Shown here: positions 44,101 through 54,518 of the stretch, piece after piece | Numbering within the stretch: the stretch's first letter is position 1 | Layout of the letters: the number at the start of each line of letters is the position of its first letter | Assembly: GCA_015039365.1 (NCBI GenBank) | Contig: WION01000015.1 | Location: forward strand, 310,001 to 374,000 | DNA from: Amanita rubescens | Taxonomy: Eukaryota; Basidiomycota; Agaricomycetes; Agaricales; Amanitaceae | Length of the DNA: 64,000 bases | Direction of reading: 5' to 3' | Program-made: the position numbers and the translations under genes | Notes under the pieces: generated by a model | The model's database searches: none | What the model was told of the DNA's origin: nothing | Seen by the model: the letters and a program-made list of their open reading frames with translations, nothing else

Positions 44101-44323
44101 GTTTAAGGTGAAATTAACTTTTGATCCATACCTGCCAGCCACCGAAAGCCATGTCCCCCTCAAGATCTCCGTATGCACCAAAACAATCTACGTAACTTTG
44201 GGTCAGGCTTTGATTAATCTTCTTATTGAGCCCGGACACCTACATGACCAAAAAGATACCCGTTTTGATGTCTGGATCCACAAGTTGCTAACTCATGCTA
44301 CGAAGGACTACAATAGGGCGTAG
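41185..44323 (+). CDS. HECT-like protein with N-terminal CxCG-H motifs, 948 aa, seven exons
   Basis: Exons 41185-41406, 41461-41820, 41873-42282, 42318-42929, 42987-43635, 43677-44054 and 44108-44323 join with consistent phases. The N-terminus has two similar Cys/His motifs, CLCGHKWWMH (residue 45) and CVCGALYDAH (residue 82), probably zinc-binding, then a Pro/Ala linker. From about residue 535 the protein resembles the HECT ubiquitin-ligase fold: FKIDGILTALVMVQLLAEPYP like the N-lobe, and TFDPYLPATESHVPLKISV like the C-lobe around residue 892. The catalytic Cys of HECT enzymes would align with His in ESH, so ligase activity is doubtful unless another Cys serves. The 42283-42317 intron is only 35 bp and tentative. 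The gene is convergent with the integrase gene. Confidence 0.6.
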
Positions 44324-44481
44324 AGCGTAAGGTTTTCAATAATCGTATATATCCGTTTTTCTACAAATTGTCTGCTGTCGATACCCCTAGTATACCCTCT
44401 TTAATCGCAGACTTTTCACATGTGCATAATGCAAAATTGGCATAACGTCATACAGTATACACGGTACTAGCGTATAATTAG
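44324..44481. terminator. shared 3' region between convergent genes
   Basis: 158 bp between the stops of the HECT-like and integrase genes. It must contain both polyadenylation regions; it is AT-rich but no defined signal can be picked. Confidence 0.4.
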
Positions 44482-46227
44482 TTAGAACAAGTCCCGGCAC
44501 CACGCAAGCGCTCGAATCCAAACCATAGTGTATACACCCATATCATGCGTACCCATGTCAAACTCCGTCGATACTAGCGTGTTCAGCTGGTCTACTTGTT
44601 CACGCATCAGCGGGCACCCAGGTGGTTCGCATGGAACAGCGTTCAACGTGCCAGGGGCATAGTTGTCAAATGGTAAGTTTTGTCCCTGATCTTGCAACTG
44701 GCGCAAGAGGTCATCATCCTCCACGGCTTCCCAATCGATTCCAGCTCGCCCCGTAGCTTCCCCTTGTCTCTGCCTTCTATATTCTTCACGCCTTCTTAAG
44801 CCGCGCAAGAACATGTCTCGCGGTGACATGTTCGTTTGCTCCTTCAGGCGCATAATATGAGCGTTCCAATGTTCCGCCCATTCAACGATGTCGTCATTAA
44901 GACGGTCGAGGAAAAGGTGGTGCACAAGCCAAAGGTGCGCAGCCGAATCCACTCGTAATCCATGGAGAACCTCTAGGCCCTCAAAAAAGGGCTTCCATTT
45001 TGACACGATGGACCGTCCAACTTCAACCCATAGCCTCTCTATACGAATGTTATGCACAGACCTGCAACATGAGTTAACAATCTTGCTAAAATACTGAAGC
45101 GGGATCGTTATCTCTTACCTTCCCCAGATGTAAGATCCACGCCCATCGCCACGTTGCTCGATCATGTATGCCGCGACCCGTACATTTTCTGTTCCATGAT
45201 CTCCACGCACACGACTAGGAAGACCATGATTGGCCACTGCTGCAAGAAACACATCTAACACCGTAGCCGCCCTGTTGTTGGTGCTACATTTAATTCCCGT
45301 AATAAAGCGGGACTTCCCATCGATAAACCCATGAATCACAAATTTCCATCTTATAAGCTCTTAAGTCTCGTTAGCGAGATACATCAATGTGATGAATAAC
45401 GACTTACTGTGATTTCCGTCGTGATGCCACAGAGAATTGACTTCTGGCACGGAATAGACGCGTCTCGTAATAGGCCGGTTGACAAAACGCGCTTGTAATC
45501 CTCTCACCCTTATGAGAGAGTCCCGGACGCGGTCACGAGCTACGCGATAACCTTGCGTTCTAAGAGCAGCTTTGACAAACCCGAGGCTGTAGTTGTTGTA
45601 GCGGCGCAGGATGGGCGTCACGAGGTCATCCAGTAGCTCTGGCTCGTCTCGGAAGTCAAACTGTGTTGGTCCCGTGGGATGCCATTCCCTGACAAGTGTT
45701 CCGTCCGGTTGAGCCACAGTTTGAACGACAGGAGGGGCGGACGTTGCTAGATTGTGCTCCAACATGCGTCGGCGCACAGTCCTGGAGGAACATCCTACTT
45801 CCTTCCCAATATCTATGAGGGTTAAACCCTGATTCGCGTACGCCAACCAATTCACATCTATTTCAATCCGTGGGCGGCCAGTCTGGCTGCTTCTCTGTCT
45901 CTGGGAAACGGGAATCGGGTCCCTTAGCAAATTGTCATGTGCTGCAGCCACTGCAGCTTCCAAAGCGTCGAGCATGTTATCGACTGAGTCCTGTAAGGAC
46001 ATCCAGTCGTCTTCTGTCAATAAGTTCCGGGCCTGCAACAATAAAACCGTGAACAACCAGAAAATGGCAAGTAATTATCTTACCCTATTCACGTCCACAG
46101 CAAAAGCGCGAACTTCATCCACCTGGGCTTGAAGGCGAGTCACGTCACCATTTTGGATGCGCAGAGTCTCATGCACGCGGCGTCCAACGTTTTCGTATGC
46201 ATGTACCAAAGCCTGTAAGTAATCCAT
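44482..46227 (-). CDS. DDE integrase/transposase (rva_4-like), 529 aa, four exons
   Basis: Exons 46227-46084, 46032-45408, 45359-45119 and 45061-44482 join in frame. An N-terminal helical region is followed by a helix-turn-helix segment (LIDIGKEVGCSSRTVRRRML, residues 117-136) for DNA binding. The integrase core has the first Asp in WHHDGNHKLIRWKFVIHG (about 255), the second in RVRGDHGTENV (about 313) and the Glu in VHNIRIERLW (about 345). The GNHKLIRW and S-x-HN-x-RIERLW signatures are those I know from the retroviral-integrase-like core domains found in animal and fungal mobile elements. The C-terminus is helical with HLWLVHHLFLDRLN. It is the likely transposase of the surrounding element. 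The start is 113 bp from the divergent gene at 46341. Confidence 0.85.
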
Positions 46228-46340
46228 AACACAGAATTGGCAAACGGGCGTGGGGTCAGTTGTTGAAGTGATATTTTTGGGGGGACAGGGCGGAACTTGA
46301 ATTCCGAAAATTTTTCCAATCGATTCTGATTTCCTTGTCT
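46228..46340. promoter_or_regulatory. bidirectional intergenic promoter region
   Basis: Only 113 bp separates the integrase ATG (minus) from the ATG of the 514-aa gene (plus), so the two genes probably share regulatory sequence. A purine/T-rich run ttttgggggga lies at about 46273. No TATA box is evident. Confidence 0.55.
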
Positions 46341-48057
46341 ATGGCCACACGCCGCTCTTCTCGACAGCATAGGGCTCCTATGAATCCAGAACAGAGTATT
46401 GTACCCCTTGTAGAACGGGGTTCTGGGAGCAACACCCCTGTTACGGTGGGACAGGATCCTGGTACTCCGCACGACGTAACCGCATCCGATGTCTCCAGTA
46501 AGTCGTCCACATAATCCTTATCGTACAATCTTTTGATAACTGGGGTATAGACTCCATGGTTGTCGTGGATGGACATGATCACAACGCTGTGGCCGAACGC
46601 GATGTGATTATGGCAGATCCTCCTAGTAAGTCGTGTAATCTCCATTCCCAATTCAGTCCCTCACTAGAAGTCGCTGTCGACTATAACAGTTACGCAGGAG
46701 TCGCCTGCACCAACTCAACCCATACCCGACGAATCTGATGGAGAGGAGGATGTGGGCGTCGAAGCATTGAACGAAGAACATTTCCAACAAATGTTATCCC
46801 AGGCCACCGAGTTTGGTTATACTTTTAACCCCAACACTGTGGTTGGCGAGTCAAATGCAGTGGCGGTAGCGGAAAATTCTAGTGAAGGTGTTGAAGGTAC
46901 ATGGGAACCTGCTCCGGTGGAAGCCAGTACGATTGATGATAACGGGGTCAATATGAATGATGCTGAACAGCAAACGACTGCTGTCGCCCTCGCTCTCCAA
47001 AAAGCGCCGAACGATTTTATCCTCGCTGTCACGTTGATGAATTTGGGTCCAGAACCCTCACTCGACAAATTGCTCCGCTTCTTCAAGAGAAGCACAGACA
47101 CCAACACTCGTGCGCTCTGTCAGTGCTTGGATTTGCTTCCCAGCGAGGAGGTCAACGTAGGAACGGCCAGGAAGCCCGTCTTCATTCGCAACCTGGCTCA
47201 GCTTCGCGGCGATCCAGACATTCGTTATTTGTTCCTAGGAACCCTACAAGAGGTTCAAGATGAACCCGGCAATCGCCTGGAGCCATGTATAGACTGCCCG
47301 GAGTCAGACAGCTACCGAAGATTCCCGGTGTCACCTATTGCGTCGTCCATTCCTCTCTTAATTGTCTATTTTGAATACCAGGTTAGTGACTCTCCCAATA
47401 TACAAATGGATAGCTCACATTCGCTCGAAATTACAGGGCATCTCTTCTTCTCATCGTGTTTCTGTCCCCGCTACGACGTCGAGCATGGGATCTACAAGTG
47501 CAACTCCGCAGAAGAACACCAAGCTAACGCTGGATACGAACGTCGAAAACTACCTTGAGGCCACAATCGATCCGTTCTTGATCACGATTTACCACGACCA
47601 TGTTCTTCCGCATCGGCAAGCCAACAAAACATATTCGAGTATGATATTGGCGCGGATTATAGAAACGGCGTGTGGAGAAGTCAACGCCAACTACGAACCT
47701 GGCAACGCCAGATCTCACAAACACCGAACCCATAATGGACCCGAAGTTTCCCTGGATGACATTGTAATGTTCTTTGGCAAAAAAACCCCTTCCCATTTGA
47801 GGAATGTTAAGGGAGCTGTCACCGCCCCGTCGACATTCAACAACTATCGCTCTTGGCACTCGCAAGCCCAAAAATGCCTCAAAAAACTGAAAGGGAAAGA
47901 CATATTAGCACAAGGAAACGTTAAGGACGCGTACGACTTAACCCATACCTTGTTATTCACCACTCTAGAGGAGATTAGCGGTATTGAACCGAGGGACCAA
48001 GGGTCATGGATAAGTTTCATGCAGAGGGTCCAGTTATTGGAAAGCGTAGCTTGGTGA
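46341..48057 (+). CDS. transposon-borne protein of unknown function, 514 aa, four exons
   Basis: Exons 46341-46497, 46551-46625, 46690-47381 and 47437-48057 join with matching phases. The N-terminal 100 residues are Ser/Thr/Pro and acidic (ATRRSSRQHRAP start, then PDESDGEEDVG). A middle region has Leu-rich helices (LDKLLRFFKRSTDTNTRALC) and two Cys (CIDCPES). The C-terminal 200 residues look globular (ATIDPFLITIYHDHVLPHRQ, YDLTHTLLFTTLEEISGIEP). I recognise no family. Its divergent pairing with the integrase gene suggests an accessory role in transposition or regulation. Confidence 0.65.
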
Positions 48058-48928
48058 GGTGGCGAAACAGGTTGTGTTCTTGATTAAATGTTACGTCCCC
48101 TTTCTCGGGGTGATTTGTTGTCCATCTTGCCCAATAGCATTGTGAAGCGCCCAAACACGCAGTGACCACGTATGTTGGTACCCTTCGGGGATAGCCCAAA
48201 AAGGGAAGGGCGAGCTGGAAATGATTGGCGCTACAACGATGCGCAAACCGCCACCCATATGCGACTATAAACCACTAGCCGTCAGCCATCGAATGGCGCG
48301 TACGAAGTAGAATTACTTTGGCAGTGACCACGTATGTTGGTACCCGTCGGGGATAGCCCAAAAAGGGAAGGGCGGGCTGGAAATGATTGGCGCTACAACG
48401 ATGCGCAAACCGTCACCCATATGCGACTATAAACCACTAGCGGTCAGCCATTGGATGCGGGCGCGTACGAAGTAGAATTACTTTGTTATATTATCCTATC
48501 TAACTCGGTGTACCATAATCCCCCCCCCCGTCGCCCATAACGGGGGGCGAAAGAAAGCGAGTTGGGCCTGAGAGGCGTTTATGTAGCACCATTGTTGTTA
48601 TGTGGATTTATTGTGGCTTGTGTACGCGATCTGGTATATTAATCTGACCGGTATATTACCAGTATATTTGGCCCATCAATCCGTCAACAAGAAGGTAAGG
48701 GGTACATAATCGTGCTCGTGACTGAGTTTCTCTTTCGTACGCCTGTCAGTAGTAGCGCGTAGTGTACAGTCTCAATCTTTATCGGACATTGCATTAGTAG
48801 TAATTGAGCGTAAGTCTTGTTGTTTACCATAAAAGAGAAATAAAGCCTGGCGTGTGATGACGGCGAACGTCTCTGACCCCGTGTGTTACACGTTGTTTTC
48901 CCTTTAGCAAAACGTCAAGTCGTTAGAA
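48058..48928. repeat. non-coding interval with a 162-bp tandem duplication
   Basis: 48159-48320 is repeated at 48321-48485 with few differences (each contains CACGTATGTTGGTACCC and ends agaattactttg). Further right are a run of ten or more C near 48522 and a short palindromic cccataacgggg segment. No gene. The repeat lies between the unknown gene and the Spt5-like gene and may carry regulatory sites. Confidence 0.8.
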
Positions 48929-51900
48929 ATGGACGCTCAAGAGGTAACGTTTTAGTGATCTCCGTTTATACAAAACGCGCTCAATACAAGATGATAGCAT
49001 ACCAAAAGAACATATACCAGTGCCGATATAGAGCATGAAGTCCGTCGAAAGAAACAGAGGATTGAGGTACTATGGAATTGGATTCAACGTGATATATATA
49101 CTGAACCCAAGTGTCCAAAGGCACACGTGCGCGATTTTCTCGACATTGAGGCTAGTGACGGTAGTTCCGGAGATGAAAGGGTGGATTCGGACGATGAACG
49201 TAAGTCGCACTATGTCAGGTTTTGAAAAATATACTGATATCACCAAAGTATGCGAAGATTTTATTGATAACAACGAAGAAACTCTAGCTCTAGGCGACGC
49301 CGGAGACTCAGAAGAGGATTTTGAAGGTTACAGTGACAAAGGCGAGGGTAAATCTGAATGTAAGTGTGCCCGACACAAACTATGGTTCGCCGCTGAAGGC
49401 AGCAACGCGCTAGCTGTTCAGTCCGTCAATAGGCCAAATTTCTCTAGGGATTTTGGTCTGTCAGACGTGATCAACCGTTATGAAGCTCAAGCAGCCGCCA
49501 TAGGAGACTATAAATCTGAATGTAAGTGTGCCTGACACAAACTATGGTTCGCTCGCTGAATGCAGTAACGCGCTAGCTGTTCAGTCCGTCAATAGGCCAA
49601 ATTTCTCTAGGGATTTTGGTCTGTCAGACGTGATCAACCGTTATGAAGCTCAAGCAGCCGTCATACGAGATTATGCCGAGTCAGATCTCGAGCACGAGAT
49701 GGAGTCAGATGCCGAGAACGATGTAGAGAGCGAGGGCGATATTGAGGATCATATTAAGGAGATCACTCGGTTGGCTGAGCGCGCCTTGCGAATGCCAAAC
49801 GAGGATGATCCTGGCCTTTGGTTGGTCCGTGTACATGTGGGTTTATCTTCTGACATCCCGAAATCTGGTATTGAACGGTGTCGTAGGACGGCGCTGAGGA
49901 GGAAAGTTTCTTCCTTCTTGAAGACCGTTTAAAAGTTCGGCCTCGATGGGCCATTTCCGTTTTTTTGCCACCGGCCAGCAGACAATGGATCTGCGTAGAA
50001 TCCACTTCTCGAGAATATGTAGAGGAGCTCTGCCAAAATCTATCCACGTTCCCTCACCCCCTCCAGATACTGCCCATACCCATCGACGAGCGTCTGCAAT
50101 GGCTCGGCTGTCGCGACACGACGCCAACTATAAAGGCTGGAACGTGGATTAGGGTGAAGAAAAAGCATGAACTAAAAGAATTACTTCGCGAAGACCCCAA
50201 AGTGGATAAGGGATTGGTCAGATATGCGAATGACCTGGGATACGTGCACAGAGTATTCTCTGACTCGCTTCTCGCCATCTGCCTTGTCCCTCGACTCTTG
50301 GTCCCGATCGAGAGCGACTTTGTTGATGAAGAGAATAGGAAGATATGTAGGAGAAAAAGACGATGCCCTCGGCTTTTACATCCCAACTTACTCAGAGGAC
50401 ATAAAGACGCCGTGCACGTGGTAGATCGTCTAGATCCTAATGTCTGGTGGAATCCGAAGACTCTCTATGACATGGAGCCCATCGTTCGTGGTCAAGGCGT
50501 ATATCAATTAGCGAAACCGAACTGGAAAAAAACAGTCAAAGGAGGGGATAACTTTTTGCCGCCATTTGCATACTACGCAGTATGGCCCCGTTCCGTGTGT
50601 TCTGTTGGTGTCGTGCCTACAATTAATGAACTGAAGCTGTTTGGCGAGGGGATGACCGTCGGAGCGAAGCAGTTACAATTTCCGTCGCCCGATCTTGAGC
50701 TCATACGATGGTCGTTTGACAATCATGTAGCAGCGCCAGTCGAAATCGGTCAAAAAGTGGAGATCAAATCGGATGCAAGAATGATGCGGGGAGTGATTGT
50801 GGATGTACACTTCAATAACGTCGTTGTGGAAGTGAGCGACACAGAGGACAAAATCGAAGTGGATGCTAAGTGCGTCCGGAGGTTCTACGATGTGGGTGAC
50901 TCAGTCATGGTTGTAAAACCATCCAAACAGGAGCGTGAAGGATGGGTAGTGGATGTCTGCGACGATGAACTCGAAATATTTGATCCCCATGAGAAAGAAA
51001 AGGCAAGTGAATGTTCTCAAATCTTGTTTCTAAACGAGTTTAACTTTGAAGCCAGTTTCATGCGAAAAGCTGGCAACTTATCCCGCACGATACGTATGAA
51101 CATGGACTTGCTCGTCGTCGGATTAAGGTGGGGGATACGGTTCAAGTGATTAGCCCCATCTCTCCACATTATCAAGAAATGGGTCAAGTATGCAATGTGA
51201 CCGAATTGGGAATCGAGGTCAAGGGAGACGTGACGAAGGTTTGTGCTTTTATAAAATCGTGGCGATCGCTCTACAATCCATGATACTAGTTCTGTGTGCC
51301 GCATTGGTTTCTGGATGTAGAAACGAGAAATGATGCCCTAGAGCCAGCTGTCTCGGGTGGCTTGGAGACGCAGCTCCGCTACTATGATCGTTACAAGGAA
51401 CTGATCAACACTTGGGTCAGAGTCACGGGAGATAACATATACAAAGGGCTATTCGGCCGTATTCGTGACCATTCTGGCCAACAGATGATGCTGATTGAAC
51501 CAAGATGGGGTGGTCCCGCCGTGAATGTCCACGTCGATTTCCTGCTTAATGGGTAAGTAATCAAACTCTCGTGCGCTCAGCGAGGGACACAAATCTTTTG
51601 GTACAGAGAGGAAGGTGGCCGCGATCTGCGCCTGTATCACGTTGGGCTATACGAAACACCTGCTACAAAGGGATGTCAAATTCAATTCCCCGGTAGAAGC
51701 GAGCCAGAGAAATCAACGACGCCAGGGAGATCAACGACGCCAGGGGCAGATGATGATCCTAACGCGTTCGATTTGACTCAAGAGGAGCGGGCTGAACGAA
51801 CAACGACGTCCGGGGAGAGCGAAACGGTGGGGGAACAACCAGCAACTGTTACAGGACTTCCTCAACTTGAGAAAGAAGTGTCTATGATCTCGTACGGAGA

Positions 51901-52358
51901 TCAAGGTGAGCATTCAAGGTCTAATTGTACACGTCAATGTTCATTTCGTCTCCGAAGTGCTTTCTGCTGACTGGCTAATGAAAAACGGATTGGTGAACAA
52001 GCGTATTTGGGTCTATGTGCGTAACACCGGGTTCAATCCATTCGAACAGGGCGGGGGATATGCGAGGGGCTATTATGAAGGAGAAAGAGCACTGATACTA
52101 TCTTGTGAAGGGGAGGATAAAATTGAGGTCAACTTGAAACAGCAGACGATAATAATTCCGTCGCGTTTCCTGTTCCCTGACATCCCCACAACGAGGGGAC
52201 AAGATGTGGTGGTTATCGATGGCGACAAGGCCGGGGAGGCATACCTCACCCGCAAGCCCAACCATGACGGCACTTTTCCTCTGGGTCGTCGCGGTCACAA
52301 AGGGTTACCAATATGTACCATTGAGCAGAGCAGATTGGCGAGATGCGATCCGAAGTAG
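48929..52358 (+). CDS. Spt5-like NGN/KOW protein, multi-exon
   Basis: The best frame is spliced. Acidic exons of the 5' part (DIEHEVRRKKQRIEVLWNW near 49015-49065; DFLDIEASDGSSGDE near 49140-49180) are followed by FIDNNEETL, an NRPNFSRDFGLSDV exon present twice, and LWLVRVHVG near 49820. The latter with ICVESTSREYVEELCQN matches the NGN layout of the transcription elongation factor Spt5, and GTWIRVKKK, KVEIKSDARMMRGVIVDV and YKGLFGRIRDHSG are KOW-like. The 3' exons join as 50999 to 51054 through a GC-AG intron, then 51240 to 51293, 51555 to 51607 and 51905 to 51958. The stop is at 52356-52358. A first ATG at 48929 is possible but unproven. Cellular Spt5 binds RNA polymerase II with Spt4; a transposon-borne version might affect transcription of the element. 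Confidence 0.65.
49349..49680 (+). repeat. tandem exon-intron duplication in the Spt5-like gene
   Basis: About 165 bp (49349-49512) is repeated at 49513-49680: the aaatctgaatgtaagtgtg donor region, a short intron ending in cag, and the exon encoding ALAVQSVNRPNFSRDFGLSD. Both copies are nearly identical, so it is recent. Retaining both exons keeps the frame. Confidence 0.8.
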
Positions 52359-52716
52359 TCAACGAGAATAGTTTCTGTAAATTTATTATATTATCGGGTT
52401 AATAACTTTTTTTGAGTGGAATCTTATGATGCTTGCAATCGCGATGCGCGCAGAACACAAAATTTACACTTACGATTGTAGGACAAGCCAGAAGCTCTGG
52501 TTTATATATACACTCCAAACTGCCGAAACTACGAGGTTAGTGTCTTATTCGTAATGTCGATTTGTCATGCTTACGATTTTATCTAGTTACTCGGGAATAT
52601 ACGGTATTATAGTCAAACACTCACACTAAGATTGACCACGAGTGAGATCCTTACATTTTAACTGAAATGCGCTGGCGATCACTCTTTTCCTAATTAGGTA
52701 TTAGTAGTGATGATCA
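52359..52716. other. intergenic, inside the transposon
   Basis: AT-rich downstream region of the Spt5-like gene. No feature recognised. Confidence 0.4.
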
Positions 52717-54053
52717 TTGACGTCACGGGCATATTTGATCGGCGTCGGTATAACCGATCAATCGAACAACAATCTTGAAGATAGGGAGACCAAATTGGGG
52801 ATGAAGAGGAAACCGAGAGCGGCAGTGACAACGAAGGCGAGTTTGATGAGACGACGCATTATGCACGTGAACCCGCAACCCCGTCACTCCAGTATCTGTT
52901 ACCTAACGGGCCGCGCGCCCGTTGCGCCCCATTCAAACGTGAGTACGACTCTATTTACTCCATTTACTGCAAGAGCTCTAACCATCGCTCAGCATCTCAC
53001 CTCCACTACAACCACAAAACGTGAGTACAATACCATTCACTTCCACTGATTTCGAGAACTGACGTTTACTGCTTACTTCAGTGCTTATACCACAACCAAC
53101 GTTCGTAAGTACCGCGTTCTAACGTTAGTACGGTTTTCTCTTAACTGCTGACTGCGAGAACTAACCTTCCCTTTAGCACTTTGTTCCACAACCAACAATA
53201 AACGTTCGCAGTCACCGCGTTCTAACGTAAGTACGACATTATTTGCTCAATTGACCGCGAGAACTCACCACCATTAGTCGTCGAGTATAACCACCACAAC
53301 GTTCGTAAGTACCGCGTTCTAACGTTTAGTACGGTTTTCTCTTAACTGCTGACTGCGAGAACTAACCTTCCCTTAGCGCTTTGTTCCACAACCAACCATA
53401 AACGTTCGCAGTCACCGCGTTCTAACGTAAGTACGACATTATTTGCTCAATTGACCGCGAGAACTCACCACCACTAGTCGTCGAGTACAACCACAACAAC
53501 AAAATCGGCCCAAAAAGATCCGCGATGCCGTCCAACGCCGAAAGGTGAGCACACGACTAAATTCCTCGATCACTGGTATTCTTATAGCAGATCCAAAGCG
53601 CCTGCGTCGGAAGGAGGGAGAGGAGGGAGGAATAGTGAGAGTGATGACGGTTCCTCAGTGCGATCCAAAGCGCCTGCGTCGGAAGGAGGGAGAGGAGGGA
53701 GGAATAGTGAGAGTGATGACGGTTCCTCAGTGCGTGCTAGAACTCTTATTTCTTCGTCGTTCTAACAGGTCCCTTAGCTCACTGTATTCACTCGATGCAT
53801 GGATTTATTAGATCCGGGTCCCATTGAATCTGCAAACCATCTCAATAGCCAAAACATCACCGGCATCGAGAGCGACGGCTATGACGCTGACCCAGAGGAC
53901 AACAGTACCCAGGCTGACGTTAGCGCCGATGGTTATGATGCCGACAACGAGGACAATGACACCGACACGTTGTGCTTTATCCGTCAGTACAGCCTCGAAG
54001 TCACCAGCGTTGAGCAAGATGATGGTTACGACGCAGACGAAGAGGACATCTAG
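52717..54053 (+). CDS. gene-like array of tiny exons ending in an acidic repeat protein
   Basis: An acidic exon (DEEETESGSDNEGEFDETTH, near 52800-52860) is followed by at least six short introns with strong GTAAGT/GTGAGT donors separating exons of 23-67 bases. A 24-residue repeat (SKAPASEGGRGGRNSESD core) is encoded twice at 53590-53733. A terminal ORF from ATG 53799 has three copies of a DGYDAD(P/N/E)ED motif and ends at 54053. The continuous reading frame could not be established; frame-preserving splices exist for parts only. No family recognised. Composition (Ser, Asp, Glu) suits a disordered nuclear protein. Confidence 0.4.
53101..53500 (+). repeat. 201-bp tandem duplication of exon-intron modules
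   Basis: 53101-53301 and 53302-53500 are near-identical, each made of two similar modules (CGTAAGTAC ... GCGAGAACT ... AG). Two further introns just upstream (from 52939 and about 53022) resemble the same module. Confidence 0.8.
53590..53733 (+). repeat. 72-bp tandem repeat, two copies
   Basis: gatccaaagcgcctgcgtcg begins each copy (53590 and 53662). The copies are apparently identical and in-phase multiples of three, so the repeat adds 24 residues per unit. Confidence 0.85.
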
Positions 54054-54494
54054 ATCTTGAAGTTGTAGAGATTTGCTCATTAAATCAAAAAAGTAAACTT
54101 TTTAAGTATGCAAACTTGTATATAACTCAGACAATAATTTTGCTCATAAGTTCTGCCGTCTACAAATCATGAAAGAATCACTATTGGTTGCCGATGATCA
54201 AACATGTTCACGAACCCTTCACGAGCATCCACTGTTGTGCTACAGACTGTCGGGCTGCTTGCTAACACTAAGTCACGTTCGTTCATCATTGTCAATGGCC
54301 GGTCACGATGAAATGGCTTCAGAAGGTAAAATCTGTTAACGGTTGGCTCACGTTCGCTCACCCCGCCTCACGATGGATCATCAACAATAATCGGTGATCA
54401 TCAATGATCACCAGTGATCACCGGTGATCACGTTCGCTCCTGATGAATTGTGATGAATGCGAATGATCATACAAGATTATCAATGTTCACTCCG
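54054..54494. promoter_or_regulatory. right subterminal region with TGATCA repeats
   Basis: 54375-54470 contains five or more TGATCA/TGATCAC words in alternating orientation, mirroring the left subterminal cluster. No gene. Confidence 0.55.
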
Positions 54495-54518
54495 TTTTGT
54501 CCAGTTTCGCGGAGCAAA
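54495..54518 (-). repeat. right terminal inverted repeat of the 14-kb transposon
   Basis: GTTTTGTCCAGTTTCGCGG, the inverted match to 40493-40511 with one substitution, followed by agcaaa and the target duplication gatatatt. Confidence 0.75.

Larger units (their letters stand above)
40488..54518. mobile_element. proposed 14-kb cargo-bearing DNA transposon
   Basis: The left end (40488) and the right end (54518, read inverted) share CCGCGAAA, one mismatch, then TGGACAAAAC. Both flanks carry gatatatt (40480-40487 and 54519-54526) as an 8-bp target duplication. The flanks are two halves of a duplicated locus whose uninserted paralogue is at 35.2 kb. TGATCA-rich subterminal repeats occur at both ends (40530-40600 and 40740-40790; 54375-54470). 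Inside are a DDE integrase-like gene, a HECT-like gene, an unknown gene, an Spt5-like gene and an acidic-repeat gene. The superfamily is unassigned: the enzyme resembles the retroviral-integrase-like rva_4 or IS3EU type, and an 8-bp duplication is not a textbook match that I can confirm. Confidence 0.75.

Noticed and set aside
49965..51149. A separate 394-aa gene starting at 49965
   Set aside because: The frame continues the NGN-like domain begun in the preceding exon; its first ATG is internal to the Spt5-like gene.
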